From Bacteroidales bacterium (GTDB lineage: Bacteria > Bacteroidota > Bacteroidia > Bacteroidales > Tenuifilaceae), in NCBI GenBank assembly GCA_013141385.1, contig JABFRB010000011.1, forward strand, positions 1 through 64,000: a stretch of DNA of 64,000 nucleotides. Direction: 5' to 3'. Below, in pieces: positions 35,680-45,065 of the stretch (position 1 is its first letter; each line of letters opens with the position of its first letter). Both the position numbers and the translations under genes were made by a program. The notes under the pieces were generated by a model. The model worked only from the letters and a program-made list of their open reading frames with translations, did no database searches and was not told the DNA's origin.

Positions 35680-35766
35680 GAGGAAGACGGAAGACGGGAG
35701 ACCGAAGATGGAAGACCGAAGTCGGAAGTCGGAAGAGTGGAGGTATGGAAGATGGAAAGATGGAAG
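35680..35766. repeat. Heptamer tandem array, NNNGAAG-type
   Basis: About 12 heptamers (ACGGAAG, ACCGAAG, ATGGAAG, TCGGAAG), in register for the first nine and slightly interrupted near the end. It is the reverse complement of the CTTCNNN arrays at 19811 and 51960. It begins immediately after the stop of the gene at 34980. Confidence 0.8.
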
Positions 35767-35796
35767 AAACAAGTTTTTGTTAATAATTAGTTCCGA

Positions 35797-36123
35797 TGGG
35801 GTTGTTGGTGATTGTATGATTGTTTAACTCTGACAGGGTTTTGAACCCTGTTAGAGTTTTGTAAAGGGTTATAAGTTTAGCGAAGTACGCAAGAGGATAT
35901 GGGTTTGCGTTCTTCGCTTTTTTATTGGCGAACTTGGTACTTATTGATTTATATTTTACGTGTATTTCATCCCTACGGGATTTGTTTTTAGGAATGGTTT
36001 TATGCTTTTACCGATATTTCGCCCCGATGGGGCTGTTGATATTTGGATGATTGTTTAACTCGGTGTTTTTAACTCTGACAGGGTTTTGAACCCTGTCAGA
36101 GTTTTGTAATGAGTTGTAAGTTT
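35797..36123. repeat. Duplicated hairpin segment (two copies)
   Basis: Two similar segments, 35797-35883 and 36022-36123, each holding CCGATGGGG, ATGATTGTTTAACTC and a hairpin CTCTGACAGGGTT / AACCCTGTCAGAG. Between them is a GCGAAGTACGC/GCGTTCTTCGC palindrome. No gene seen. Confidence 0.6.
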
Positions 36124-36261
36124 AGTGAAGTTTGCAATGTGTTTGTTTGTTATGCTTTTACTTCGTGTTTTTTGTGCCTCCTTTGAGTTTTTTGTGTTAT
36201 ATCTTCTCTTTTGATACTCGTATTTTTTTAATGGTAAACTGGGGTTGTGAATCTGATTATC

Positions 36262-36366
36262 GCAGTTTGCGATAATTGAGCTGCGGTGGTATCTCTTTGT
36301 AACGCATTTTACGATTTTGGGTTTGCGATAGGGTTTTGTGCTTTGGCAATTCACGCAGCGGGGAGG
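36262..36366. repeat. Short 21-bp-period array (5 units)
   Basis: Units begin GCAGTTTG, GCGGTGGT, GCATTTTA, GCGATAGG and GCAATTCA, each 21 bases apart. It starts with the TATCGC-TTGCGATA palindrome and overlaps the 97-bp segment (36328-36424) shared with 26498-26594. Confidence 0.7.
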
Positions 36367-36442
36367 CAAACTCTGATAGGTTCTTCGAACTCTATCCGGT
36401 TATTCTTCTAGGCATGACCTTTCAACCTCTCCTTTTACTTTC

Positions 36443-37648
36443 CTACTCATGTACCTGTCCATCAAACAAGGCTAGGCCTCCTGTTGAGGTTTCGCGGTAA
36501 AGGCTTGGGATATCCTTTCCGGTTTGTTTCATGGTTTCAACTACTTTATCGAAGCTAATACGGTGTCTTCCATCCGAAAGTATTGCAAATACGTGATGGT
36601 TCAATGCTCTGCCTGCAGCAAAGGCGTTACGCTCAATACATGGTATTTGAACTAGCCCTGCAACGGGGTCGCAGGTTAGGCCTAAGTGATGCTCAAGTCC
36701 CATTTCGGCTGAGTACTCAATCTGGAATATTGTTCCGCCGTATAGCTGCGTTGTTGCTGCCGATGCCATTGCACATGCAACTCCAATTTCAGCCTGACAT
36801 CCACACTCCGCACCCGATATTGATGCGTTTTTCTTAACTACATTTCCAATAAGACCAGCAGTTGCTAAGGCTTTTAGAATCTTTTTTTCGCTAAAGTTAT
36901 GTTCGGTGTTTTGGTAGTATAAAACGGCAGGGATCACGCCGCATGAACCACAAGTGGGTGCTGTTACAATTCGTCCTCCCGAGGCATTCTCCTCACTTAC
37001 GGCTAGTGCGTACGAGAATAGTAGTGCTCTTTTACGCAGAGTGCCCGTAAAACTTGAGGCTCTTACATGGTAACTCGATGCTTTGCGGGGTAGATTGAGT
37101 ATGCCTGGCATAACACCTTCATTATCTAAGCCACGGAATATGGCCTCTTTCATTACCGTCCAAACCTCATTTAGATAGTCAAGGATATCCTTATCCTCAT
37201 GCTCTTGCACAAACTCCCAGTAGGAGCGACCATGCTTGTTGCACCATTTAATGATATCGTTAAGGTTTGTGAATGGGTACACTTCAACGCTTTCGGTTTT
37301 TGAACTGTCATCTACAACAGCACCACCGCCAACGCTATAGGCTGTCCAATCGCCAAGAAGGTTCGATTGTTCATCGAAGGCTTCAAATTTCATCCCGTTT
37401 GGATGGCGGGGTAGAAATATCTCGGGCTGCCAAACAATATTTAAGTTTTTATCTTGAAAAACCTCTTTTATTGCTTTATCGGTTAGGTGTCCTTTCCCCG
37501 TAGCTGCAAGGCTACCATAAAGAGTTACTTGATATTTTGATGCGTCGTTAAATCGACCTAAGAATGTTTCAGCGGCTTTCCTTGGTCCCATGGTATGACT
37601 GCTTGATGGGCCATATCCTATTCGATAGATGTTACGAATGCTTTCCAT
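36443..37648 (-). CDS. sdaA: L-serine ammonia-lyase, iron-sulfur type
   Basis: A 401-residue enzyme that deaminates L-serine to pyruvate. The N-terminal segment IYRIGYGPSSSHTMGPRKAAE is the family signature. The Cys residues for the [4Fe-4S] cluster are visible in APTCGSCGVIPA, SGAECGCQAEIG and LGLTCDPVAG. Both alpha and beta portions are in one chain, as in SdaA-type enzymes. It follows the aminopeptidase P gene on the same strand with an 85-base gap that contains a palindromic repeat (37661-37731). Confidence 0.93.
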   Translation of the reverse strand: MESIRNIYRIGYGPSSSHTMGPRKAAETFLGRFNDASKYQVTLYGSLAATGKGHLTDKAIKEVFQDKNLNIVWQPEIFLPRHPNGMKFEAFDEQSNLLGDWTAYSVGGGAVVDDSSKTESVEVYPFTNLNDIIKWCNKHGRSYWEFVQEHEDKDILDYLNEVWTVMKEAIFRGLDNEGVMPGILNLPRKASSYHVRASSFTGTLRKRALLFSYALAVSEENASGGRIVTAPTCGSCGVIPAVLYYQNTEHNFSEKKILKALATAGLIGNVVKKNASISGAECGCQAEIGVACAMASAATTQLYGGTIFQIEYSAEMGLEHHLGLTCDPVAGLVQIPCIERNAFAAGRALNHHVFAILSDGRHRISFDKVVETMKQTGKDIPSLYRETSTGGLALFDGQVHE

Positions 37649-37660
37649 TAATTTGTCTTA

Positions 37661-37731
37661 TTTTAAACGCTAAGGCGCGAAGACGCTAAGAAACGAATAA
37701 TAACTTTGCGCCTTAGAGACTTTGCGTTTAG
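37661..37731. repeat. CGCAAAG-type palindrome
   Basis: TAAACGCTAAGGCGCGAAG faces CTTTGCGCCTTAGAG and CTTTGCGTTTA: an imperfect palindrome of the same style as the ~200-bp repeat. It lies between the aminopeptidase and serine dehydratase genes. Confidence 0.55.
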
Positions 37732-37733
37732 AT

Positions 37734-39509
37734 TTATATCTCCTTTGTTTTTTCCTTCAACCAATCTTTCTGCTCTTTGTTTAGAGATGGCGATAACCTT
37801 TCGAAAACCATTCTGTGATAGTTATTCAACCACTCTTTTTCATCGGGCAGTAGCATATCAGCCTTAATGGGTTTTGTGTCGATTGGACAGAGGGTAAGAG
37901 TTTCAAATTTCAGGAACTTACCAAACTCGTTTTCAATATCGGGGACGCAAGCTATCAAATTTTCGATTCTTATGCCGTATTTACCTTGTCGATACAATCC
38001 TGGCTCATCTGACATCACTTCACCAATTTCTATTGGTAAATGGTTGTCGGGACGAATTTGCATTGGCCCTTCGTGAACGTTCATAAAGCTACCCACACCA
38101 TGTCCTGTTCCATGTCCGTAGTTGATATTCAATTTCCACATCGCCATACGGGCAAGCGTATCGAGCTGTGAACCCCTTGAGCCTGCTGGAAACTTAATCA
38201 TGGCTAGCTGAATCGTGCCCTTTAGTACAAGGGTAAAGTCAATCTTCTCTTCCTCTGTAGGATCACTTAGATGGATTGTTCTTGTTATATCGGTTGTTCC
38301 ATTTCTGTATTGTCCACCGGAATCAATAAGCAAGAAACCTTTGGGTTTAATTTCGTACTCGGTTTCCTTTGTTGCGCTATAGTGTACAATTGCTCCATGA
38401 TCCGCATACCCAACAATTGATGAAAACGATTCGCTCACAAAATTATTCCTTTTACTCCTGAATTCAGCAAGTTTTTCACCAATAATAGTTTCAGTAATTG
38501 TTGTTTTACCCAAATTCAATTCCAACCAGTAGAAGAAATCGACTAAAGCAATCCCATCTTCCACCATTGCATTTCGAAATCCTTCGAGTTCAACGCTGTT
38601 TTTATGAGCCTTTATCTCAGTTACAATTCCCGTTGCTTCAATTATCTTTACTTTATCGGGGATTGATGTGTACAAATGGTAGTTTGTTTTAGATGGATCA
38701 ACTAGTATTACATCGCTCTTATTCAGTTTTCCAATATGTCCATCTATTTTTTCATATGGCAATAATGTAACTCCCTGCTCTTTTAAATGGTTAGCAATAT
38801 TTTCATCGATTTTTTCAGTATCAATAAAAAGTATTGCTTGTTTTGAATCGATAAAACCATAGCTAAGAACTACAGGGTTATAACTGATATCGTTACCACG
38901 AATATTAAAAGTCCAGCAAACCTCATCGAGAGCGCACAATAGGTATGCAGATGCTCCTTTTGTCAGCATTACTTTTCTTATCTCTTCAAGTTTTTCGCTA
39001 ACGCTTTTCCCAGCATATTTAAGCTCCTGTATAAATGCTTTTCCTAGAGGCATTGCTGCCCTGTTCTCCCAGATTGGTGTGATTAAATCTAAACTGGATT
39101 TACATTCAATGCCACTTTTTTGTAATGTGTCAATTATGCTTTTTGCTTGGGTTGTTTGAAATATTTTTCCATCAAAGCCAACATTATCGCCTTTGCTAAG
39201 CAGTTTAGTAATCCAAGCCTCAAGCGATGGTGTTTCAGGTAATCCTAGTTTACATAGTTCGATACCAGAATCGGTAAGCTCTTTTTCAGCCTGAAGGAAA
39301 TATCTTGAATCAGTCCACAGTGCAGCGGTTTTGGTGGTGACAACTACTGTTCCGGCAGAACCAGTGAATCCTGAAAGCCAACTACGTGATTTCCAGTAAT
39401 CGGGTAAATACTCGCTGATATGGGGATCGCTACTTGGTATAATATATGCGCTAACACTATTTCTTTTCATTAAGCCTCTTAGTTGTTCAAGTTTTGCTTG
39501 TGTTTTCAT
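37734..39509 (-). CDS. pepP: Xaa-Pro aminopeptidase (aminopeptidase P, M24B)
   Basis: A 591-residue cytoplasmic dimetal peptidase that removes an N-terminal residue before proline. It is the long three-domain type found in eukaryotes and many Bacteroidota. The start (IPSSDPHISEYLPDYWKSRSWLSGFTGSAGT) is the creatinase-like N-terminal domain signature. Metal ligands in the C-terminal pita-bread domain: D396 (LLIDSGGQY), D407 (TTDITR), H470 (GHGTGHGVG), E502 (SDEPGLY) and E516 (RIEN). No signal peptide. Confidence 0.94.
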   Translation of the reverse strand: MKTQAKLEQLRGLMKRNSVSAYIIPSSDPHISEYLPDYWKSRSWLSGFTGSAGTVVVTTKTAALWTDSRYFLQAEKELTDSGIELCKLGLPETPSLEAWITKLLSKGDNVGFDGKIFQTTQAKSIIDTLQKSGIECKSSLDLITPIWENRAAMPLGKAFIQELKYAGKSVSEKLEEIRKVMLTKGASAYLLCALDEVCWTFNIRGNDISYNPVVLSYGFIDSKQAILFIDTEKIDENIANHLKEQGVTLLPYEKIDGHIGKLNKSDVILVDPSKTNYHLYTSIPDKVKIIEATGIVTEIKAHKNSVELEGFRNAMVEDGIALVDFFYWLELNLGKTTITETIIGEKLAEFRSKRNNFVSESFSSIVGYADHGAIVHYSATKETEYEIKPKGFLLIDSGGQYRNGTTDITRTIHLSDPTEEEKIDFTLVLKGTIQLAMIKFPAGSRGSQLDTLARMAMWKLNINYGHGTGHGVGSFMNVHEGPMQIRPDNHLPIEIGEVMSDEPGLYRQGKYGIRIENLIACVPDIENEFGKFLKFETLTLCPIDTKPIKADMLLPDEKEWLNNYHRMVFERLSPSLNKEQKDWLKEKTKEI

Positions 39510-39789
39510 GGTTGGAACGTTATTAGGTAAGCAATTCGCAAATATAATACGATTATTTCCAGAGAATGAAGTTTTTTTGAAATGGCAAAGTTAATTGGGT
39601 TGTGTTTATTAGAGGAATTTGATTCGAATCTTAGGATGTAAACATTTACAAGTGTCTAAAAAAGAAAGACAATTGGGAAATATTCAAAAATCATCTAAAA
39701 TCGTATAGACAAAACCTCCTTTTTCCATTTTATCGTTTAAATTTGCTTATTATTTTTTCGAGTAATCAGTTTAATTAAAACCTTGAAGT

Positions 39790-40098
39790 ATGAAGAGCAT
39801 TCAGATATCAAAGAATCGGATTAAAGAATTTCTTGCAGAGAAACTTGCAAAAAATGTGCTTCAATCCGAGATAAGTGATTTGGTACTTGTTCTTCGTTTC
39901 AATGCATTGGGAGGTTTTGAATTTTTAAGCGATGAGGATTTGCTCGAAAACCTAATTGCGGCTTTTCCTGAACTTGAACTGGTTCACCTTGTTAAAAGCG
40001 ATGATAATTATCTTTATTTAGGTGTGAAACCTCAGAATAAGGATGAGGAGGATAATATTTTGATTGATATTAAAAAAATCACACAACTTATTATTTAG
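39790..40098 (+). CDS. Small acidic hypothetical protein
   Basis: A 102-residue cytoplasmic protein, highly charged, with an N-terminal helix (ISKNRIKEFLAEKLAKNVLQ) and a possible alpha/beta remainder. No family recognised. It stands alone, with 280 bases of leader upstream and a repeat downstream. The start is supported by the absence of alternatives and a spaced AT-rich leader. Confidence 0.5.
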   Translation: MKSIQISKNRIKEFLAEKLAKNVLQSEISDLVLVLRFNALGGFEFLSDEDLLENLIAAFPELELVHLVKSDDNYLYLGVKPQNKDEEDNILIDIKKITQLII

Positions 40099-40170
40099 TG
40101 TTTTTTTGTGTTGCTGTTTTGATGCGCTATATCTGGGATAAATTTTAATCCTTTCGTTTTTATTACCTAA

Positions 40171-40372
40171 ATTGTAACTATTCAGCAATAAAAAAATACC
40201 TCACGCAAAGCCGCTAAGCCGCAAAGAATATAAGATAGATGAGGAGCAAAGTTAAACTCAATTGAAATATTATGATTAGATCACACCAAATTGAACCTAA
40301 AACTTATGCGTAAAGGGAAAAAACTTTTAGTTTTTTCTCCTTAGCGGACTTTGCGACTTTGCGAGAAACTTA
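40171..40372 (+). repeat. Dispersed ~200-bp palindromic repeat, copy C
   Basis: Near full-length match to the reverse complement of 20041-20250, including the outer TTGTAACTATTCAGCAATAA, the inner ATTGAAATATTATGAT and the AAAACTTTTAGTTTT hairpin. No gene in 40099-40455. Confidence 0.75.
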
Positions 40373-40455
40373 AAAGACCGCATAGCCTTTTTAGTTTACA
40401 AACTAAATAATTACCAAAATATATACCTGAGTAGTTACCCTAAATTTAATTAGAT

Positions 40456-41607
40456 ATGAACAACTTCGATTATTATAATCCGGTAAAGATCCTTTTTGGA
40501 GAGGGAAAGATTGATCAACTTTCAAAAGAAATTCCAAAAGATGCAAAAATTTTATTTACATATGGGGGCGGAAGTATTAAGAAAAATGGAGTCTATGACA
40601 AGGTTAAATCAGGTTTAAAGGGTTTTAAAGTTTTTGAATTTGGTGGAATTGAACCAAACCCTCATTTCGAAACTTTGATGAAGGCTGTTGACATAGTAAA
40701 GACTGAAAAGATAGACTTTCTTCTTGCTGTTGGTGGTGGTTCTGTTTTAGATGGTACAAAGTTTATTGCAGCAGCATCTTTATTTGATGGAGATCCTTGG
40801 GATATACTTGAGAAGGGAGCTAAAGTGAATAATGCTCTGCCATTTGGTACCATTCTTACGTTACCGGCAACTGGCTCCGAGATGAATTCCGGTGGGGTTA
40901 TTACCAAGGCTTCAACTAAGGTGAAATTACCTTTTGGTAGCCCGCTACTTTTCCCAAAATTCTCGATACTTGATCCTACAACAACTTATTCGTTGCCCGC
41001 AAAGCAAATTGCTAATGGCATTGTAGATGCTTTTATTCATACAACGGAGCAGTATTTAACGTACCCATCAAATTCACCAATACAGGATAGATTTGCCGAA
41101 GGAATTCTTAAAACGCTTATTGAAATTGGACCGCAGGCTATATCTAACCCAGAGGATTATCAAACTCGTGCCAATTTTATGTGGAGCTGTACAATGGCTC
41201 TAAATGGACTTATTGGAACAGGCGTGCCTTCGGATTGGGCCACTCATATGATTGGTCATGAGCTTACGGCTTTCTTTGGGTTGGATCATGGTGTTACATT
41301 GGCAATAGTTTTACCTGCATTACTTCGTGAGATGAAAGACGATAAGCGTGAAAAACTTCTTCAGTTTGGAAAAAATGTTTGGGGAATTGAATATGGTACT
41401 GAGGATAACCGAATTGATGAGGCAATAATTAGAACGGTATCATTCTTTAACTCACTTGGAGTTAAAACTAAACTTTCTGCATACGGGATAACCGTCGATC
41501 AGCTTGCTCCAATTTTTGAAAGATTCCAGAGTCGTCAATGGAAACTAGGGGAGCGAAAGAACATTACACCAAATAGAATTGAGGTGATACTAAAAAGTGC
41601 GCTATAA
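40456..41607 (+). CDS. Iron-containing (YqhD/BDH-type) alcohol dehydrogenase
   Basis: A 383-residue group III alcohol dehydrogenase, probably reducing aldehydes with NADPH. Features: YGGGSIKKNGVYD near 34-46, the nucleotide-binding GGGSVLDGTKF near 96, TGSEMNSGGVI, and the metal-ligand residues in DAFIHTTEQY and GHELTAFFGLDHGVTLA (Asp, His, His, His). The order of segments matches the butanol dehydrogenase/YqhD subgroup. It is transcribed alone, or with the next gene about 100 bases downstream. Confidence 0.9.
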   Translation: MNNFDYYNPVKILFGEGKIDQLSKEIPKDAKILFTYGGGSIKKNGVYDKVKSGLKGFKVFEFGGIEPNPHFETLMKAVDIVKTEKIDFLLAVGGGSVLDGTKFIAAASLFDGDPWDILEKGAKVNNALPFGTILTLPATGSEMNSGGVITKASTKVKLPFGSPLLFPKFSILDPTTTYSLPAKQIANGIVDAFIHTTEQYLTYPSNSPIQDRFAEGILKTLIEIGPQAISNPEDYQTRANFMWSCTMALNGLIGTGVPSDWATHMIGHELTAFFGLDHGVTLAIVLPALLREMKDDKREKLLQFGKNVWGIEYGTEDNRIDEAIIRTVSFFNSLGVKTKLSAYGITVDQLAPIFERFQSRQWKLGERKNITPNRIEVILKSAL

Positions 41608-41706
41608 TTTTTGATACACTTCCTATTCTTTATATTTTTTACTACTTTCGTTAGTGAAACTGTTATTCTTATGCCTTCATTAGAATAATCTCCTAAATCT
41701 GATAAT

Positions 41707-43713
41707 ATGATAAATGGTAACTTAAGGTATAAAATATTAGCTCCTATTTTCCTTTTCATATGTTTAAATGCGAATTCAGATCCTATTGACTCCTCGGTTT
41801 TTAACAATAACTACGAGATGAAAGTGCTTCTTAATTATATTTCCGTTAAGAAGGAGGAACCATTAAAATTATTTATAGCAATTAATTATAATGCAAAATC
41901 AGAAGATATAATAGAGAGATTGACTGTGTTTTATATGAATCTTGAGAAGAACGGAATAAGAAGTTTAAATAAGAAGAAGCAAATTAAGGAGATCTATAAA
42001 AAAGTACATTCAACCTTCTTTCAAAAATATGTCGAAGAAGTTTATTTCTCAGATATTTTTGCAAATGGTAATTATAATTGTTTAACGGCATCAGCCATAT
42101 ATGCTATGGTTTTCGAGCACTTTGATATTGATTATACGATTAAAAAAGCGCCTGAACATGTTTATCTAATTGCTGATCCAAATGGAGAGCAAATTGTTAT
42201 TGAAACAACTTTGCCTGCAAATGGACTTTTTGTATATGACGATCGCTATAAGAAGGGTTATGTTGATTACTTAAGTGAGAATAAGTTGATTTCAGAGAAT
42301 GAGTATAAAACAAAATCAATAGATGAACTTTTTGAACAAAATTATAACCAAAGAACATCAATTAATATATATCAGCTTGCCGCTTTACAGTACTATAATT
42401 TTGGAGTAACTTATTACAATTCTTTAAATTATAATGATGCTTTAAAATGCTTTGAAAAGGCGGAAATATTATACGATGATAAATCAATTACTTTTTTGAA
42501 AAGCGCTACACTTCAAAATATTCTAAACGAACAAAATAGTAAGAAAAAATACTCGGGTAAAACACTGGCAAGGTATTTAAATGTCAATAAAAAAAGTTCA
42601 ACCACAATTGATTATGCAGATAACATTTTTAGGGTTGTGTCTAACGAATTAGTTATTAATCATCCGAATGTTAGTGAGTACAAGCAGTATTTTAACGATT
42701 TAATAACCTTACTTTCTGATTCAATTAATAAGAATGATTTTTACCATACCTATAATGAATTACTTGGTTATTATTATTATACGAGTTCCGATCTTCAGAA
42801 ATCTTTATACTATTTTGGTAATGCATATAAGTTTAACTCCGAAAACATTCGTACTAGACAAGCAATAGCTGAAATAGTTAGTAAATACTTGATTTTTGAT
42901 AATGATTATGAGAATAGAATAGATTCTCTTGATTTGTATATTCAGAAATTCCCTTTTGTCGCTTCAAATAGTATGGTACAACAATTTTTGGTCTATAGTT
43001 TTTCAAGGATTATCACCAATAACTTTGAAATGGGTAATATAGGTAAAGGAAAGCATTACCTTGAACGATTTGAAGTCTTTATTAAAGGTAATCTATTTAA
43101 AGATGCAAGCAGTGAGCATATTGGAGGGCTTTACAAGTCGATATATTCATATTATTACAGAATTCATAACTACATTAAGGCTGAGGAGTATTTGAAAAGG
43201 GGATTGGAATTGGTGCCAAATTCAAATGAATTGCAATCAACTTACACTTACTTCCAATCATCAAAGAAAGAATTATTGGAATGGGCTAGAAAGAATAACT
43301 ATAGTACTAAGGATGAGTCTATGTCTTTAGACAATGAATCAGTTAGTGTCTTGAATAGTGTAGCAAAAACAAATAGAGAGAGTGTCAACTTTGTTGTCAA
43401 TAAATATTTGAAAAAGAAACAGTGGAAACTTGAATCAGTCACCGTTGGTGATAAGATTCTTAAGTTTTCTGCGAAGGAGCAAGTAATATTTTCATTTACA
43501 ACTGACAAAGATGTTAAAATAAAGGATGAAACAACATTGGATTCTGGTACTTGGAGTTATGATAAGAATGAAAGTTTGCTAAAGATTAAAAACAGTAAGG
43601 ATTTGGGAATAATGTATATTATGATTTACGAGGCAGACAGTACAACAATCAAATCGGTTGTAAACACTGAAAAAGATGCGATTAAGGCGATAACAGTTTT
43701 TAAAGGATTTTAA
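41707..43713 (+). CDS. Secreted transglutaminase-like protein with TPR-type repeats
   Basis: A 668-residue protein with a signal peptide (about 1-24). Residues about 95-170 look like a transglutaminase-like cysteine-protease core: C125 (GNYNCLTASAIY), H151 (APEHVYLIAD) and D157, in the right order and spacing. The middle (about 225-510) contains helical pair repeats of TPR style (YYNFGVTYYNSLNYNDALKC, YYTSSDLQKSLYYFGNAY, KAEEYLKRGLEL). The last 110 residues form a small beta-rich region resembling a lipocalin-like ligand domain. It is probably periplasmic and involved in protein interaction; substrate unknown. Ends in a strong terminator. Confidence 0.65.
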   Translation: MINGNLRYKILAPIFLFICLNANSDPIDSSVFNNNYEMKVLLNYISVKKEEPLKLFIAINYNAKSEDIIERLTVFYMNLEKNGIRSLNKKKQIKEIYKKVHSTFFQKYVEEVYFSDIFANGNYNCLTASAIYAMVFEHFDIDYTIKKAPEHVYLIADPNGEQIVIETTLPANGLFVYDDRYKKGYVDYLSENKLISENEYKTKSIDELFEQNYNQRTSINIYQLAALQYYNFGVTYYNSLNYNDALKCFEKAEILYDDKSITFLKSATLQNILNEQNSKKKYSGKTLARYLNVNKKSSTTIDYADNIFRVVSNELVINHPNVSEYKQYFNDLITLLSDSINKNDFYHTYNELLGYYYYTSSDLQKSLYYFGNAYKFNSENIRTRQAIAEIVSKYLIFDNDYENRIDSLDLYIQKFPFVASNSMVQQFLVYSFSRIITNNFEMGNIGKGKHYLERFEVFIKGNLFKDASSEHIGGLYKSIYSYYYRIHNYIKAEEYLKRGLELVPNSNELQSTYTYFQSSKKELLEWARKNNYSTKDESMSLDNESVSVLNSVAKTNRESVNFVVNKYLKKKQWKLESVTVGDKILKFSAKEQVIFSFTTDKDVKIKDETTLDSGTWSYDKNESLLKIKNSKDLGIMYIMIYEADSTTIKSVVNTEKDAIKAITVFKGF

Positions 43714-43730
43714 TCGAAGCATAATAATAC

Positions 43731-43760
43731 AAAAAAGGCTGCATACATGCAGCCTTTTTT
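43731..43760. terminator. Bidirectional terminator
   Basis: Perfect stem AAAAAAGGCTGCAT / ATGCAGCCTTTTTT with a minimal loop, between convergent genes ending at 43713 and 43786. Confidence 0.9.
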
Positions 43761-43785
43761 GTATTTAGTTAAATGGTTTAAGCGG

Positions 43786-43983
43786 TTAATACTTCTTGAA
43801 AAAGACTTGAAAGTCCTTCAAGTTGAAATTTTTAGAAAACCCTTCCTCAAGGCTAAAAACCCTGAAGTATGAGGCGTTTTCTTTAACCGGCGGAATGTAA
43901 TCAAATTCATAGTAAGTATTGATCTTGAATTTCTGATCAACTTCTGCCGATTCTGGCGTTTTAACACATTTACACTTATTCAT
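43786..43983 (-). CDS. Small hypothetical protein after the polyamine genes
   Basis: A 65-residue protein starting at the ATG at 43983 (MNKCKCVKTPES). The longer frame starting at 44076 runs into the preceding gene and is unlikely. It starts 20 bases after the stop of the deoxyhypusine-synthase-like gene, so it is in the same operon, and it ends at the shared terminator. CKC at the start could bind a metal. No family recognised. Confidence 0.5.
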   Translation of the reverse strand: MNKCKCVKTPESAEVDQKFKINTYYEFDYIPPVKENASYFRVFSLEEGFSKNFNLKDFQVFFKKY

Positions 43984-44002
43984 AGGTTTGGTATAAAGGC
44001 TT

Positions 44003-45019
44003 CTAATCAAAAATCTTTGACCACTCTTTAAAATTACGTTTCTTCCAATCCCCCTTATGGTACAAATAGCTGGCAATTAATGGTAATACGCTTGTAGCCT
44101 CGGCATAAACCATTTGTTCGTAAGTTGTATCAACTTTTCCCCATGATGAAGCTTCTTTTAAGGTAGAGCTGGAACAAGCACCATCACGAACATCGGCAAC
44201 TGTAATTTGTATTGCATATTTATGCATTGGAACTTCATAGCCTAATATCTCGGCGCAGACAACGGTATCCTGTGCAAAATTCTTAGGTACACCGCCACCA
44301 ATCATAAATAGACCAGTTACATTTGCTTTAACCTTTACCATTGTTAGTTCACGGAAATCTTTTACTGAATCGATTGATACGTGAGCCTTGGGATTTTCTA
44401 CCTGATGTTTAACTAAACCAAAACCTGCACTGCTATCGCTGAAAGCTGGGCAGAAAATGGGAACATTATGCTCATAACAAACCTGAATTAATGAATCTTT
44501 CTTAACAGAATGCTTTACTAAATATTTCCCCATCTCTTTAATAAACTCACGAGAGCTATAAGCTCCAGGTTTCATTCCATCTGCAATAGTTTTGATTGTT
44601 CCATCGCAATTCTGTAACTCCTCTTCGTCAATAAATGTATCGTAAATTCTATCGATATATAAATCACGTAGGTGATTGTCGTCTATTGATTGTGATCCTT
44701 TGTAGTGTTTAAAACCAAGTGCCTCAAAGAAATCCATATCTACAATTGATGCTCCTGTTGCAACAATAACATCAATCATCTTATTTTTAACCATTTCAAC
44801 GTATATCTGCATGCAACCACCAGCACTAGTACTACCTGCAAGGGTCAATATATTGGTGCATTCAGAATCGTTTATCATGCGGTTAAAAATATCCGATGCT
44901 ACAGCAGTGTCTCTTGAGGTGAAAGACATTTCACGCATAGAATCAATAATAGGGGTAGCATCAAAAGATTTAATATCAATGTGCTTAATTGTATCCTTCA
45001 GCAGATCCTTTTTCTCCAT
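44003..45019 (-). CDS. Deoxyhypusine synthase-family protein (polyamine metabolism)
   Basis: A 338-residue member of the deoxyhypusine synthase family, NAD-dependent enzymes that move the aminobutyl group of spermidine or similar donors. The catalytic Lys is in place (SSWGKVDTTYEQMVYAEAT, K295), as are LTLAGSTSAGG near the NAD site, FCPAFSDSSAGF and IGGGVPKNF. Bacteria lack eIF5A, so the product is not hypusine; some bacterial homologs act as homospermidine synthases. It lies 46 bases downstream of agmatinase on the same strand, so putrescine is a likely acceptor. Confidence 0.85.
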   Translation of the reverse strand: MEKKDLLKDTIKHIDIKSFDATPIIDSMREMSFTSRDTAVASDIFNRMINDSECTNILTLAGSTSAGGCMQIYVEMVKNKMIDVIVATGASIVDMDFFEALGFKHYKGSQSIDDNHLRDLYIDRIYDTFIDEEELQNCDGTIKTIADGMKPGAYSSREFIKEMGKYLVKHSVKKDSLIQVCYEHNVPIFCPAFSDSSAGFGLVKHQVENPKAHVSIDSVKDFRELTMVKVKANVTGLFMIGGGVPKNFAQDTVVCAEILGYEVPMHKYAIQITVADVRDGACSSSTLKEASSWGKVDTTYEQMVYAEATSVLPLIASYLYHKGDWKKRNFKEWSKIFD

Positions 45020-45065
45020 TATGTCAAATTATTTTTTGCAAAAATAGCTAAATAGTTTTAAAAAT

